From CAZHVS01 sp964536015 (lineage in GTDB: Bacteria > Bacteroidota > Ignavibacteria > Ignavibacteriales > Ignavibacteriaceae), in assembly GCA_964536015.1 (NCBI GenBank), contig CAZHVS010000009.1:1-64000 (forward strand): 64,000 bases of DNA, written 5' to 3'. The notes under the pieces are model-generated. The model was not told the DNA's origin. It did not search any database and saw nothing but the letters and a program-made list of their open reading frames with translations. The position numbers were made by a program, and so were the translations under genes. Below are positions 37,308 to 46,562 of this stretch, in pieces; position 1 is the first letter of the stretch; each line of letters begins with the position of its first letter.

Positions 37308-38405
37308 GTGTCTCCGCATTTAAGTAAACCAAGAGTGATCTTTATTGACTTATTAAGAGCCTTTGCTGTCCTTAATATGGTGCAGGGACATACAACCGAT
37401 ACTTTTCTTGCGGATTCTTACAGGTCATTTGATTCTATCTTATATTCATTCTGGAATTTTAACAGGGGAATGACCGCTCCTTTATTTATGATTTCTGCTG
37501 GTTGCGTTTTTACGTATCTGTTCAGATTGCATAAAGAACCCTTTGCTAAAAATCCTCGTGTCAAACGAGGAATTAAGCGTGGCCTTATGCTCATTCTGGT
37601 TGGTTATCTTCTTCGCTTACCTACTCCTTTTATTGTTTATTTCCCTCCGGGAATTACCGAAGCCCAATGGAAAATTTTTTTTGGTGTTGATGTTCTGCAG
37701 TTAATTGGGTTTGGGTTATTATCGATTTTATTTGTGTGCTTTCTCTCTGAAAAATTGAAGTTGAGTGATTATATACTGTTCTCTTTTTTCTCGGTTGTTA
37801 ATATTGTGTTGTATACAATTTTTCAAGGAATAAACTGGACAGATTATATGCATCCATTCTTCGCAGGTTATCTTTATAGCGGTTCAGGTTCAAACTTTCC
37901 TTTATTTCCCTGGATAACTTATCTTTTAGCAGGAGGAATTCTTGGCAGCTATCTTGCGAAAAATCCTTTCATATTCAAACAGAAGAAATTCTCTTTAAGA
38001 CTTTTATATATTGGATTAGGTTTTATTCTTTTAAGTTTAATTGGTGCTGAAATCGAAAATGTGTCTACCGGACAAGTAAATTTCTGGACTACAAGTCCTA
38101 ACCTTGTAATTATCAGAATAGGAATTGTATTAATATTTATTGCAGTTTTTGCATTTGCTGCTATCAAACTTGAAACAATTCCAAAAATACTGATACTTCT
38201 TGGACGAAATACTTTGTTAATTTATATTGTACACTTAATAATTTTATATGGAAGTCCTTGGTCATTAGGAATAAATACTCTATTAAATCACTCTTTAAAT
38301 CCTCTACTTACAGTATGTTGTGCAGTATTTATGATGTTTCTAATGACTTTAATGGTATACATAATAAATAAACTTAATGTTAAAAATAAGGCTTTGGTAA
38401 CATAA
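37308..38405 (+). CDS. DUF1624 / heparan-alpha-glucosaminide N-acetyltransferase-like membrane protein
   Basis: A 365-residue inner-membrane protein with about ten hydrophobic segments. The N-terminus (RVIFIDLLRAFAVLNMVQGH, then FNRGMTAPLFMISAGCVF) matches the DUF1624/HGSNAT-type acyltransferase family, where the conserved His (here in MVQGHT) is thought to accept the acyl group. The start is GTG 37308. Related proteins move acetyl groups across the membrane onto sugars; the substrate here is not known. It lies two bases upstream of ruvB, an arrangement that is probably incidental. It may belong with the nearby LPS genes, but only position suggests this. Confidence 0.8.
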   Translation: MSPHLSKPRVIFIDLLRAFAVLNMVQGHTTDTFLADSYRSFDSILYSFWNFNRGMTAPLFMISAGCVFTYLFRLHKEPFAKNPRVKRGIKRGLMLILVGYLLRLPTPFIVYFPPGITEAQWKIFFGVDVLQLIGFGLLSILFVCFLSEKLKLSDYILFSFFSVVNIVLYTIFQGINWTDYMHPFFAGYLYSGSGSNFPLFPWITYLLAGGILGSYLAKNPFIFKQKKFSLRLLYIGLGFILLSLIGAEIENVSTGQVNFWTTSPNLVIIRIGIVLIFIAVFAFAAIKLETIPKILILLGRNTLLIYIVHLIILYGSPWSLGINTLLNHSLNPLLTVCCAVFMMFLMTLMVYIINKLNVKNKALVT

Positions 38406-38407
38406 AA

Positions 38408-39436
38408 TTGAGAAAATCTAATACTACTAACCCAGTTTCTTCTGAGGAAGAAAAAAAAATTGAACAGGCATTAAGACCTGTTTCATTTAATGAATTTATT
38501 GGTCAATCAAAAATTACTGATAATCTTAAAATCTTTATTGCTGCAGCGAAAAAACGAAAAGAATCTTTAGATCATGTATTACTTACTGGTCCTCCTGGAC
38601 TTGGTAAAACAACTTTGGCGAATATTATTGCAAACGAAATGGGAGTGAGATTGAAATCTACTTCAGGCCCTGTTTTAGAGAAACCAGGTGACCTTGCTGG
38701 TTTGCTTACAAATCTTGAAGAATACTCCGTTCTGTTTATTGATGAGATACATCGTTTAAGTCCTGTTGTCGAAGAATACCTGTATTCGGCAATGGAAGAT
38801 TTCAAACTTGATATAATGATTGATAGCGGACCTAATGCAAGAACTGTTCAAATAAAGCTGCCGAAATATACATTAATCGGAGCAACTACAAGAGCAGGAA
38901 TGTTAACTTCTCCTTTAAGAGATAGATTTGGAATAAAATCAAGATTAGATTATTACGATGCTAACCTTATAGATAATATTATAACAAGATCAGCAAAGAT
39001 TTTAAATATTGAAATCCACTCATTGGCATCACTTGAAATAGCTAAACGTTCACGCGGAACACCAAGAATAGCTAACCGCTTACTTAGAAGGACAAGAGAT
39101 TTTGCCGATTATGAAGATAAAAAGCTTATAGATTTAGATATTGCAAAAAAAGCTTTGAAAGCTCTTGAAGTTGATGAATTTGGTCTTGACGAAATGGACA
39201 AAGATATAATTCTTACTATAATAGAAAAATTTTCAGGTGGACCTGTCGGGTTAAATTCTTTAGCCGTTGCAGTAAATGAGGATGCAGGTACAATTGAAGA
39301 AGTTTATGAACCGTTTTTAATTCAACAAGGGTTTATTAACAGAACTCCACGAGGTAGAGAAGCTACTGACCTGGCTTATAAACGTTTCGGAAAAAATAAA
39401 CAATTAAAAGACTCACAATTATCAATTGATTATTAA
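38408..39436 (+). CDS. ruvB: Holliday junction branch-migration helicase RuvB
   Basis: A 342-residue AAA+ motor that, with RuvA, drives Holliday-junction branch migration. It has RPVSFNEFIGQSKITDNLKI, Walker A GPPGLGKTTLA, Walker B LFIDEIHRL, sensor IGATTRAGMLTSPLRDRFG, the arginine-finger region, and the winged-helix end (EEVYEPFLIQQGFINRTPRGR). The start is a TTG at 38408, two bases after the previous stop; no ATG occurs early enough. ruvA and ruvC are not in the window. Confidence 0.97.
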   Translation: MRKSNTTNPVSSEEEKKIEQALRPVSFNEFIGQSKITDNLKIFIAAAKKRKESLDHVLLTGPPGLGKTTLANIIANEMGVRLKSTSGPVLEKPGDLAGLLTNLEEYSVLFIDEIHRLSPVVEEYLYSAMEDFKLDIMIDSGPNARTVQIKLPKYTLIGATTRAGMLTSPLRDRFGIKSRLDYYDANLIDNIITRSAKILNIEIHSLASLEIAKRSRGTPRIANRLLRRTRDFADYEDKKLIDLDIAKKALKALEVDEFGLDEMDKDIILTIIEKFSGGPVGLNSLAVAVNEDAGTIEEVYEPFLIQQGFINRTPRGREATDLAYKRFGKNKQLKDSQLSIDY

Positions 39437-39448
39437 ACAGGATAATTT

Positions 39449-40273
39449 ATGATCATAGTCGATAATATTAAAATTGGAGATAATAATCCTTTTGTACTTA
39501 TAGCCGGACCTTGCGTAGTTGAAAGCGAGGAAATTACTTTTACAACTTCGTATGAGATTAAACAAATTACTTCAAAATTAGGAATTCCATTTATTTTCAA
39601 GTCAAGCTACAAAAAAGCAAATCGAACAAGTGGAAAATCTTTTATGGGTTTAGGAGATGAAAAATCTCTTCAAATCTTATCAGAAGTAAAGAAAAAGAAT
39701 TCTATCCCTGTTCTTACAGATGTTCACACAGAAAAAGAAATTGAAATGGCTTCATCAGTTGCAGATGTTTTACAAATTCCAGCTTTCCTATGCAGGCAAA
39801 CAGAACTTTTAATTGCTGCCGGTAAAACGGGAAAGGTTGTTAATATTAAGAAAGGACAATTTCTTGCACCTGAAGATATGAAGTTTGCTGCTGAAAAAAT
39901 TCTTTCGACAAATAATAACAAAATTTTATTGACAGAACGAGGAACAACGTTTGGTTATCATAATTTAGTTGTCGACATGAGGTCTTTGGTTATAATGAAA
40001 GAACTCGGATTTCCTGTTGTAATGGATGCAACACATTCAGTTCAAATTCCGGGAAAAGGAAATTATTCCGGAGGTGATTCAAAATTTATTCGTCCGCTAG
40101 CAAGAGCAGCAGCAGCAGTTGGAATTGATGCATTGTTTCTTGAAGTGCATCCAAATCCAAAAGAAGCTTTAAGTGACGCTGAAAGCCAGCTTCCATTAAA
40201 CGAACTTGAAAAATTATTAACAGAAATCAAATCAATTGATAAATTAACTAAAAGTGAGAGCAGAATTGGATAA
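39449..40273 (+). CDS. kdsA: 3-deoxy-8-phosphooctulonate synthase
   Basis: A 274-residue enzyme that condenses arabinose 5-phosphate with phosphoenolpyruvate to give Kdo 8-phosphate, the committed step to the inner sugar of lipopolysaccharide. Diagnostic segments: IAGPCVVESEE, FKSSYKKANRTSGKSFMG, VLTDVHTEKE, LQIPAFLCRQTELL, NIKKGQFLAPEDM, TERGTTFGYHNLVVDMRS and DATHSVQIPG. The Cys in AGPC suggests the metal-dependent class, which uses this cysteine as a ligand. The next gene, the arabinose-5-phosphate isomerase, overlaps it by 20 bp, so the two steps are translated together. Confidence 0.97.
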   Translation: MIIVDNIKIGDNNPFVLIAGPCVVESEEITFTTSYEIKQITSKLGIPFIFKSSYKKANRTSGKSFMGLGDEKSLQILSEVKKKNSIPVLTDVHTEKEIEMASSVADVLQIPAFLCRQTELLIAAGKTGKVVNIKKGQFLAPEDMKFAAEKILSTNNNKILLTERGTTFGYHNLVVDMRSLVIMKELGFPVVMDATHSVQIPGKGNYSGGDSKFIRPLARAAAAVGIDALFLEVHPNPKEALSDAESQLPLNELEKLLTEIKSIDKLTKSESRIG

Positions 40274-41243
40274 GGAAATTATTATTCAAAAAGGAAAAGA
40301 AGTAATTAGAATAGAAGCCGAGGCAGTAAGAGGACTATCAGATTTGATAGACGAACAATTCTATCTTGCTGTTGAAAAAATATTTGCAAGCAAAGGACGG
40401 GTTGTATTAACTGGAATGGGAAAATCTGGACTGATAGCAAGAAAAATTGTTGCCACTTTGAACTCAACAGGAACAGCAGCAATTTATCTTCATCCTACAG
40501 ACGCTTTGCACGGTGATCTTGGTATGGTTAGAAGTGAAGATGTTGTAATAATTTTATCAAAGAGTGGCTCTACAGAGGAGCTATTAAGTTTAATTCCGAT
40601 GTTTAAACGACTAAATGTATTAATTATAGGAATGCTTGGTAATAAAAAATCGCTTCTTGCAAAACAAGTAGATATTTTACTACATGTGAATGTAAAAGAA
40701 GAAGCCTGCCCGTTTGATCTTGCACCAACTGCATCAACAACAGCTGCTCTTGCTCTAGGAGATGCAATTGCTGTTTGTCTTCTTGAAAAAAGAGGTTTTA
40801 CCGAACAGGATTTTGCAATGCTTCATCCAGGAGGAAGTTTAGGTAAACGTCTTTCACTCAAAATTTTTGAGATTATGAAAAAAGGCGATTTAATTCCAAA
40901 AGTTTCAGAAGATACTCCTTTGAAAGATGCAATTCTTGAAATGACTTCAAAACGATTGGGAATGACCTGCGTTGTTGATACTAATTCAGTGCTGCAAGGA
41001 ATTATTACTGATGGTGATTTAAGACGTTTACTTGAAAAAACCCTTGATATTAAAAACCTTATAGCTAAAAATGTTATGACTAAAAATCCTAAAGTGATTT
41101 CTGCAGATTTACTAGCTTCATTCGCTTTACAGCAAATGGAAAAATTTAAAATTACCTCGCTTGTTGTTGTAGATAAGAATAATATACCTGAAGGAGTTAT
41201 ACATTTGCATGACCTCGTTAACCTTGGGTTACAAATAAGATGA
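40254..41243 (+). CDS. kdsD: Arabinose-5-phosphate isomerase (KdsD/KpsF)
   Basis: A 329-residue enzyme converting ribulose 5-phosphate to arabinose 5-phosphate, the substrate of KdsA. The N-terminal SIS domain has VVLTGMGKSGLIARKIVATL, YLHPTDALHGDLGMV, ILSKSGSTEE, APTASTTAALALGDAIA and MLHPGGSLGKRL. Two CBS domains (about residues 205-325) follow, as in E. coli KdsD/KpsF. The start is a GTG at 40254 inside kdsA; a TTG four codons later is the alternative. The stop overlaps lptC in an ATGA. Genes with this fold are called either kdsD or kpsF; the position next to kdsA supports the LPS role. Confidence 0.95.
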   Translation: MRAELDKEIIIQKGKEVIRIEAEAVRGLSDLIDEQFYLAVEKIFASKGRVVLTGMGKSGLIARKIVATLNSTGTAAIYLHPTDALHGDLGMVRSEDVVIILSKSGSTEELLSLIPMFKRLNVLIIGMLGNKKSLLAKQVDILLHVNVKEEACPFDLAPTASTTAALALGDAIAVCLLEKRGFTEQDFAMLHPGGSLGKRLSLKIFEIMKKGDLIPKVSEDTPLKDAILEMTSKRLGMTCVVDTNSVLQGIITDGDLRRLLEKTLDIKNLIAKNVMTKNPKVISADLLASFALQQMEKFKITSLVVVDKNNIPEGVIHLHDLVNLGLQIR

Positions 41244-41821
41244 AAAAATATTTTTTGTTTTTTTCAAAGAATATCTCTCACTCATTTATTCTTCTTTTGA
41301 TATCAGCTTTATCTTTTGTGTTTATCTCTGGTTGTGCAAGAGAAAGAGTTAAACCAGCATTAAAAGATGTAAATACAAGTGAACTACCTGCTCAGGAAAG
41401 CTGGAACTCTAAAATTGTTTTTACCGATTCTGGAAAAACTACCGCAATAGTTTGGGTAGGACATTTACGAATGTTTGTTCAAGCCATGGAAACGCTGATT
41501 GATGAAAATCTTAAAGTAGATTTCTATAATCAGTTTGAAGTTAAAACAACTACATTAACCGCAAACAAAGGAAGAGTCGATGATAGAACAAAGGATTTGT
41601 ATGCAATTGAAAATGTTGTCGCTGTTAACGACAGTGGTGTTACTCTTACGACAGAAGAATTGATGTGGAGAAATAAAGATAGAAAAATAGTTTCAGATAA
41701 GTTTGTAACTATCACTTCTCCTAAAGAAAAAATTCAGGGTTATGGATTTGAATCTGATGAACATTTAAGAAATTACACTATCTATAAAATCACTTATATT
41801 ACTCAATCCGATTCAATTTGA
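41240..41821 (+). CDS. lptC: LPS-export protein LptC, lipoprotein form
   Basis: A 193-residue envelope protein that forms the start of the periplasmic LPS bridge, receiving LPS from LptBFG and passing it to LptA. The N-terminus is hydrophobic and ends in a possible lipobox (FISGC), so it may be lipid-anchored rather than held by a transmembrane helix as in E. coli. The folded part shows the OstA/LptC beta-jellyroll pattern (LKVDFYNQFEVKTTTLTANKG, IENVVAVNDSGVTLTTEEL, DRKIVSDKFVTITSPKEKIQGYGFESDE). It overlaps kdsD by 4 bp and the OstA-like gene by 1 bp, a sign of tight coupling. Confidence 0.9.
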   Translation: MKKYFLFFSKNISHSFILLLISALSFVFISGCARERVKPALKDVNTSELPAQESWNSKIVFTDSGKTTAIVWVGHLRMFVQAMETLIDENLKVDFYNQFEVKTTTLTANKGRVDDRTKDLYAIENVVAVNDSGVTLTTEELMWRNKDRKIVSDKFVTITSPKEKIQGYGFESDEHLRNYTIYKITYITQSDSI

Positions 41822-43245
41822 TGAAAAAGATTTTATTTTATTTGCTTTTTGTTTTTTCTTTTAACCTTTTTGCTCAAACTGGAAGCAAGATGATTACAGT
41901 TATTGGTGATCAGTTAACTGGATATGTTGAAAATGGAGAAATGATTCGTAAGGTTGTTGGTAATGTTGTCCTTACACAAGGAAATGTTGTGATTACTTGC
42001 GATAGTGCCACTCAATATATTGCGCGTAATGACGCTAAACTTGAAGGACACGTTGTTATTACTCAGGATACGCTTACTATTACCACAGATGAAGGCTTTT
42101 ATTATGGAAATGAACGAAGAGCTTTCTCTGATAAGAAGGTTAAACTTGATGATAAAAAAGTTATACTTACTGCACAGATAGGTGAATATTTTTTTAATGA
42201 AGATAAAGCTTTTTTCAGGAAGGATGTAAAACTATTTGATACTGCTTCTACTTTAACATCATATAAGCTATATTATTTTAGGAAAGAAGATAAAGCAATT
42301 GCTGTTGGTTATGTAAAAATTATTGATAATCTGAATCAAATATTTGCCGATAGTCTTGTTCATTTTAGAGATAGAAAGGAAACTTACGCATTTAATAATG
42401 TACTATTGAAAAGTCTCGAGAATAACTCATTCATATTTGGTGATTATCTTGAAGATTATAGAAATACTAAATATAGTCTGATTACTAAATACCCATTACT
42501 AATTCAAATTGATACCGCTTTTGCTAAAGTTGACTCTGTTATTAATTCTGATACGGTAAAAGTAACAAGACGAGATTCAATAATTTCTATTGATACTCTG
42601 ATTATAAAATCTGAAGTGATGGAAGCATTTAATGATTCAACAAATAAATTTATTGCAAGCGATAAGGTTGAAATTATTCGTGGTGATTTTGCTTCTGTTA
42701 ATGATCATACAACTTTTTATCGTGGTGAAAACAAATTAGTAACCAGTAAAGACAGTGCTGAGTCCAATCCACCTGTAATGTGGTATCAATATTCTCAAAT
42801 GTCCGGCGATTCTATTACTGTTTTGCTTAAAGAGAAAAGTATAGATAAAATGTATGTAAATGAGAACTCATTAATTACTTCTCATAGCGAAAACTTTCCG
42901 GATAGATATGATCAAATTTCTGGAAGGAATATTATACTTCATTTTTTTGATAATGTATTGAAAATGACTGAAGTTTATGAAAATGTTTTGAGCATTTATT
43001 ATACATATGACCTTGATGAGCCTAATGGATTGGTCAAAGCCAGTTCAAGAGATGCAAAAATTATTTTTCTTGATGATAAAGTTTCTGAAGTAAGGCTATA
43101 TGGTGATCCTTTAAGCGAATATCATCCTGAAAATTTAATAAAAGTAAAAATAAAAGAGTTCTTACTTCCCAGATTTCGCTTGTTTAGTAATCATCCTGAC
43201 AGATTTAAACTTCTTTTAAGGGTAAATTGTAAAATTGAAGAGTAA
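41821..43245 (+). CDS. OstA/LptA-like LPS transport protein, long form
   Basis: A 474-residue exported protein with a signal peptide (MKKILFYLLFVFSFNLFAQ). It carries repeated OstA-type beta strands: GYVENGEMIRKVVGNVVLTQ, ITCDSATQYIARNDAKLEGHVVI, FYYGNERRAFSDKKVKLDDKK, and a later set (MEAFNDSTNKFIASDKVEII). In E. coli LptA is only about 185 residues; the longer OstA-like form is common in Bacteroidota and probably makes a longer bridge, or does part of the job of the LptD N-terminus. It starts at ATG 41821, sharing one base with the lptC stop (TGATG); a TTG one codon earlier is less likely. It lies 26 bp before lptB. Confidence 0.88.
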   Translation: MKKILFYLLFVFSFNLFAQTGSKMITVIGDQLTGYVENGEMIRKVVGNVVLTQGNVVITCDSATQYIARNDAKLEGHVVITQDTLTITTDEGFYYGNERRAFSDKKVKLDDKKVILTAQIGEYFFNEDKAFFRKDVKLFDTASTLTSYKLYYFRKEDKAIAVGYVKIIDNLNQIFADSLVHFRDRKETYAFNNVLLKSLENNSFIFGDYLEDYRNTKYSLITKYPLLIQIDTAFAKVDSVINSDTVKVTRRDSIISIDTLIIKSEVMEAFNDSTNKFIASDKVEIIRGDFASVNDHTTFYRGENKLVTSKDSAESNPPVMWYQYSQMSGDSITVLLKEKSIDKMYVNENSLITSHSENFPDRYDQISGRNIILHFFDNVLKMTEVYENVLSIYYTYDLDEPNGLVKASSRDAKIIFLDDKVSEVRLYGDPLSEYHPENLIKVKIKEFLLPRFRLFSNHPDRFKLLLRVNCKIEE

Positions 43246-43271
43246 TTTTTTAAAAATATAAGACGTATTAA

Positions 43272-44006
43272 ATGGCAACAACATTAAGTAGTAAAGATTT
43301 AGTAAAGATTTATAAAAAAAGAGCCGTAGTTAATAAGGTTTCTGTTAAAGTTAGCAAAGGAGAAATAGTAGGTTTGCTTGGTCCTAACGGAGCTGGAAAA
43401 ACTACAACCTTTTATATGATGGTTGGAATGATACATCCTTTTTCCGGAAGTGTTTTTTTTGATGAGAAAGAAATTACTAAAGTTCCGATGTATAAAAGAG
43501 CAAAAATGGGTATCGGTTATCTTCCGCAGGAGGCAAGTGTTTTCCGTAGATTGTCTGTTGAGGATAATATTATGGCTGTTCTGGAAATGACTTCCCTCAA
43601 TAAGAAGGAAAGAAAGGACAAACTGGAAAAATTGCTTGAAGATTTAAATATTTCTCATATAAGAAAGTCCAAAGGTTTTCAACTTAGCGGCGGAGAAAGG
43701 CGAAGAACAGAAATTGCTCGTGCTTTAGCAACTGATCCAAGCTTTATTTTATTGGATGAGCCTTTTGCTGGCGTAGATCCCATTGCTGTTGAAGATATTA
43801 TGACCATTGTTGCAAATCTTAAGAATAGAAATATTGGTGTTTTGATTACTGATCACAATGTCCACGAAACTTTGAGTATTGTCGATAACGCTTATATTTT
43901 AATTAATGGAAGTATTTTCAAAAGTGGCAAAGCTCAGGAAGTTTCCGAGGACGAAGAAGTTCGTAAATTGTATCTTGGTGAAAAATTTAAGCTCGATAGG
44001 TATTGA
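43272..44006 (+). CDS. lptB: LPS-export ABC transporter ATPase
   Basis: A 244-residue cytoplasmic ATPase that powers LPS extraction from the inner membrane. Walker A GPNGAGKTTTFYMMVGMIHP, Q-loop GYLPQEASVFRRLSVEDN, signature LSGGERRRTEIARALA, Walker B FILLDEPFAGVDPIAVEDI and switch His in LITDHNVHETL all match LptB closely. It closes the Kdo/LPS-export run (kdsA, kdsD, lptC, OstA-like, lptB). The membrane partners LptF and LptG are not in the window. Confidence 0.97.
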   Translation: MATTLSSKDLVKIYKKRAVVNKVSVKVSKGEIVGLLGPNGAGKTTTFYMMVGMIHPFSGSVFFDEKEITKVPMYKRAKMGIGYLPQEASVFRRLSVEDNIMAVLEMTSLNKKERKDKLEKLLEDLNISHIRKSKGFQLSGGERRRTEIARALATDPSFILLDEPFAGVDPIAVEDIMTIVANLKNRNIGVLITDHNVHETLSIVDNAYILINGSIFKSGKAQEVSEDEEVRKLYLGEKFKLDRY

Positions 44007-44010
44007 TTTT

Positions 44011-45495
44011 ATGAAATTTTTTAAACTGAAGCTTCATAATCAAATTTTTATTGCCCTTGTTCTTGGAACTATCTTCGGTTCTGTTTTTCATGTTGATAAG
44101 AATGAATTGAAATTAACGTACTATGAAAATAATATTGCTCATTCTGTTGAAATTCAGAATTGGTCTGAATTTACTTTTCTTTATACTGATTCAAAAACCT
44201 TCTATGAAAATGATCAGTGGAAGATTATTCAAAAATTTAAGTCTCTTTCCGATGATGACAAGCGTCTTCTTACTTTAATTATTGATGGTAAAGAATATTC
44301 TAACATCAAATCGATTGAAAAGATTAAAACTATTTCTTCATTCTTTAAACCTGTGGGTGATATCTTTATTCGTTTATTAAATATGATTGCCATTCCTCTT
44401 GTTCTTGCCTCGCTTATTGTTGGTGTTGCAAGTCTTGGTAACATTAAAAGGCTCGCTCGTATTGGAACGAAGACCATTTCTCTTTATTTGGTTACTACTG
44501 CAATTGCAATTAGCATTGGTCTTGTTCTTGCCGACGTCATTCAACCCGGAAAGCAGATGTCTCAGCAGACAAAGACCGAACTTTTGAATGCTTATGAAGG
44601 CGATGTGGCTCAAAAGATATCAAGTGAGCTTGATTTAGACCTCGTTCAGCAATTAATTAACATAGTTCCAAAAAATCCTTTTAAAGCTATGGCTGATTCT
44701 GAGATGTTACAAATTGTTTTCTTTGCAGTTTTGTTTGGAGTTGCTTTAACATTTATTAATAAAGACAAATCTACAACTATTATTGCCTTCTTTGAAAGCG
44801 TAAGCGACACAATGATAAAATTAGTTGACATAGTTATGTTAATTGCGCCGCTTGCTGTTTTTGCTTTAATATCTTTTGTTGTGGGAGAGTTTGGTTTTGA
44901 AATTGTACAGACGCTTTTATGGTATGCGCTGGCTGTTTTATTGGGATTTTTGATTCATATGTTTTTAATTTATGGCGGTATGATAAAAATTTTTACTCCT
45001 GTTAAGTTAAAATCCTTCTTTTCTGCTTTAAGACCGGCTCAGGCTGTTGCATTTAGCACAAGTTCTTCTGCTGCCACGCTTCCTGTTACTATGGAATGCT
45101 GCAATGAGAACTTAGGTATATCAAAATCTATTACAAGCTTCACTCTTCCGCTTGGTGCTACGATAAATATGGATGGAACTGCCTTATATCAGGGCGTTGC
45201 TGCTATGTTTATTGCTCAGGTTTATGGAATTGATTTAAATTTATCTCAACAATTAACAATTGTGCTTACTGCTACTCTTGCATCGATAGGAACTGCTCCG
45301 ATTCCTGGCGTTGGAATTATTATGCTGCTTATTGTTTTAAAATCTGTCGGCATTCCCGAAGAAGGTATTGCTCTTATTCTTGGAATTGACCGCATTTTGG
45401 ATATGTGTAGAACCATTCCAAACATTACCGGCGATGCTGCTGTTTCTACCGTTATCGCTTATTCCGAAAAGGAAATCAATCTGAATAAAATTTAA
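44011..45495 (+). CDS. Dicarboxylate/amino acid:cation symporter (SDF/GltP family) with external insert
   Basis: A 494-residue inner-membrane transporter of the GltPh/EAAT fold, coupling acidic amino acid or dicarboxylate uptake to Na+ or H+. The start chosen is ATG 44011 (MKFFKLKLHNQIFIALVLG); the frame stays open further upstream only because it runs through lptB. Family motifs: TM2 FKPVGDIFIRLLNMIAIPLV, hairpin STSSSAATLP, N386-MDGT, and the C-terminal DRILDMCRT. Residues about 28-110, between TM1 and TM2, are a polar extra segment of about 70-80 residues where relatives have a short linker. By topology the insert should lie outside. It starts 4 bp after lptB, but has no obvious link to LPS export. 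Confidence 0.93.
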   Translation: MKFFKLKLHNQIFIALVLGTIFGSVFHVDKNELKLTYYENNIAHSVEIQNWSEFTFLYTDSKTFYENDQWKIIQKFKSLSDDDKRLLTLIIDGKEYSNIKSIEKIKTISSFFKPVGDIFIRLLNMIAIPLVLASLIVGVASLGNIKRLARIGTKTISLYLVTTAIAISIGLVLADVIQPGKQMSQQTKTELLNAYEGDVAQKISSELDLDLVQQLINIVPKNPFKAMADSEMLQIVFFAVLFGVALTFINKDKSTTIIAFFESVSDTMIKLVDIVMLIAPLAVFALISFVVGEFGFEIVQTLLWYALAVLLGFLIHMFLIYGGMIKIFTPVKLKSFFSALRPAQAVAFSTSSSAATLPVTMECCNENLGISKSITSFTLPLGATINMDGTALYQGVAAMFIAQVYGIDLNLSQQLTIVLTATLASIGTAPIPGVGIIMLLIVLKSVGIPEEGIALILGIDRILDMCRTIPNITGDAAVSTVIAYSEKEINLNKI

Positions 45496-45512
45496 CTAAT
45501 AGAAAATTAATT

Positions 45513-46562
45513 TTGTCAAATACTAAAAAAATATTGCAAGATGTTATTCAAAGTTTAATCGATTCAGATAATCTTGAACACATTCGTAATTCTATTAATC
45601 ATATTATTAATAATTTTGATGAATATTTTTCTAATGATTCATCATTTGACATTAATTTAGAAAAAAACTATTTTACTGAAGAGCTTTTGCAAATAGTTAA
45701 TACATATTCGCTTGAGCGGACAAGGTATTACTTAAAACGTTTCCATAAAAGTTTGGTTTCTGTCAGAACTTCAAAGATAAATGACATAAATCTGAATAAA
45801 TGGAAGCAATATAAAAATATTATTACGGATAGTTTGTGGATTATGGATCGTAGAGATAATACTGGCGGACATAATGCTTCTTACTGGGGAAATTTTATCC
45901 CGCAGATACCCAATCAACTTTTACAGAGGTACACTAAGAAAAAAGATTGGGTCTTAGATCCTTTTGCCGGCAGCGGTACTACTTTAATTGAATCAATTAG
46001 ACTTAATAGAAACGCATTAGGAATCGAATTATCTCCTTTAGTTACCGAGATTGCTAAAAAAAATATTTTTTCCTCCTTACCTGAAAAAAATTATCCCACA
46101 ATTATTATTGAACAAGGCGATAGTACAACAATTGACTTCAATTCTGTTCTATTAAAACATAATATTGATTCATTTCAGTTTGCTTTGCTTCATCCGCCTT
46201 ATTGGGATATTATAAAATTCAGCGATGAAGAAAATGATTTATCAAATTCTAAAAATTTAGAGGACTTTCTAAACTTTTTTGGAAGAGTTATTGATAATAT
46301 TACGCCCGTATTGGATTCAAACAGATATTTAGCAGTTGTAATCGGTGACAAATATACCAATGGCGAATGGATTCCACTTGGTTTTTATGTCATGCAAAAA
46401 GTTTTGGAACGTAATTATAAATTAAAATCCACTATTGTAAAAAATTTTGAAGAAACTCGCGCAAAAAGAAGCCAGAAAGAACTCTGGAGATATCGTGCTT
46501 TAGCCGGTGGTTTCTATGTTTTTAAGCACGAATACATATTTATTTTTCAAAAAGGCAAATAA
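45513..46562 (+). CDS. DNA methyltransferase (PPYW amino-methyltransferase type)
   Basis: A 349-residue DNA methyltransferase. The AdoMet-binding motif I is VLD149PFAGSGTTLIE and the catalytic motif IV is H227-PPYW, followed by DLSNSKNLEDFLNFF, as in amino-methyltransferases that give N4-methylcytosine or N6-methyladenine. Motif I precedes motif IV, unlike the commonest beta-class order. PPYW favours N4-cytosine but does not prove it. The N-terminal 120 residues are polar and helical and may help target recognition. The start is a TTG at 45513. Its stop shares one base (TAATG) with the next gene, a candidate nuclease, so the two form a likely type II restriction-modification pair. Placement between housekeeping genes suggests horizontal gain. 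Confidence 0.88.
   Translation: MSNTKKILQDVIQSLIDSDNLEHIRNSINHIINNFDEYFSNDSSFDINLEKNYFTEELLQIVNTYSLERTRYYLKRFHKSLVSVRTSKINDINLNKWKQYKNIITDSLWIMDRRDNTGGHNASYWGNFIPQIPNQLLQRYTKKKDWVLDPFAGSGTTLIESIRLNRNALGIELSPLVTEIAKKNIFSSLPEKNYPTIIIEQGDSTTIDFNSVLLKHNIDSFQFALLHPPYWDIIKFSDEENDLSNSKNLEDFLNFFGRVIDNITPVLDSNRYLAVVIGDKYTNGEWIPLGFYVMQKVLERNYKLKSTIVKNFEETRAKRSQKELWRYRALAGGFYVFKHEYIFIFQKGK

Noticed and set aside
43906..44010. Longer N-terminus for the GltP-type symporter
   Set aside because: The extra codons run inside lptB in another frame, and the transporter fold begins at ATG 44011.
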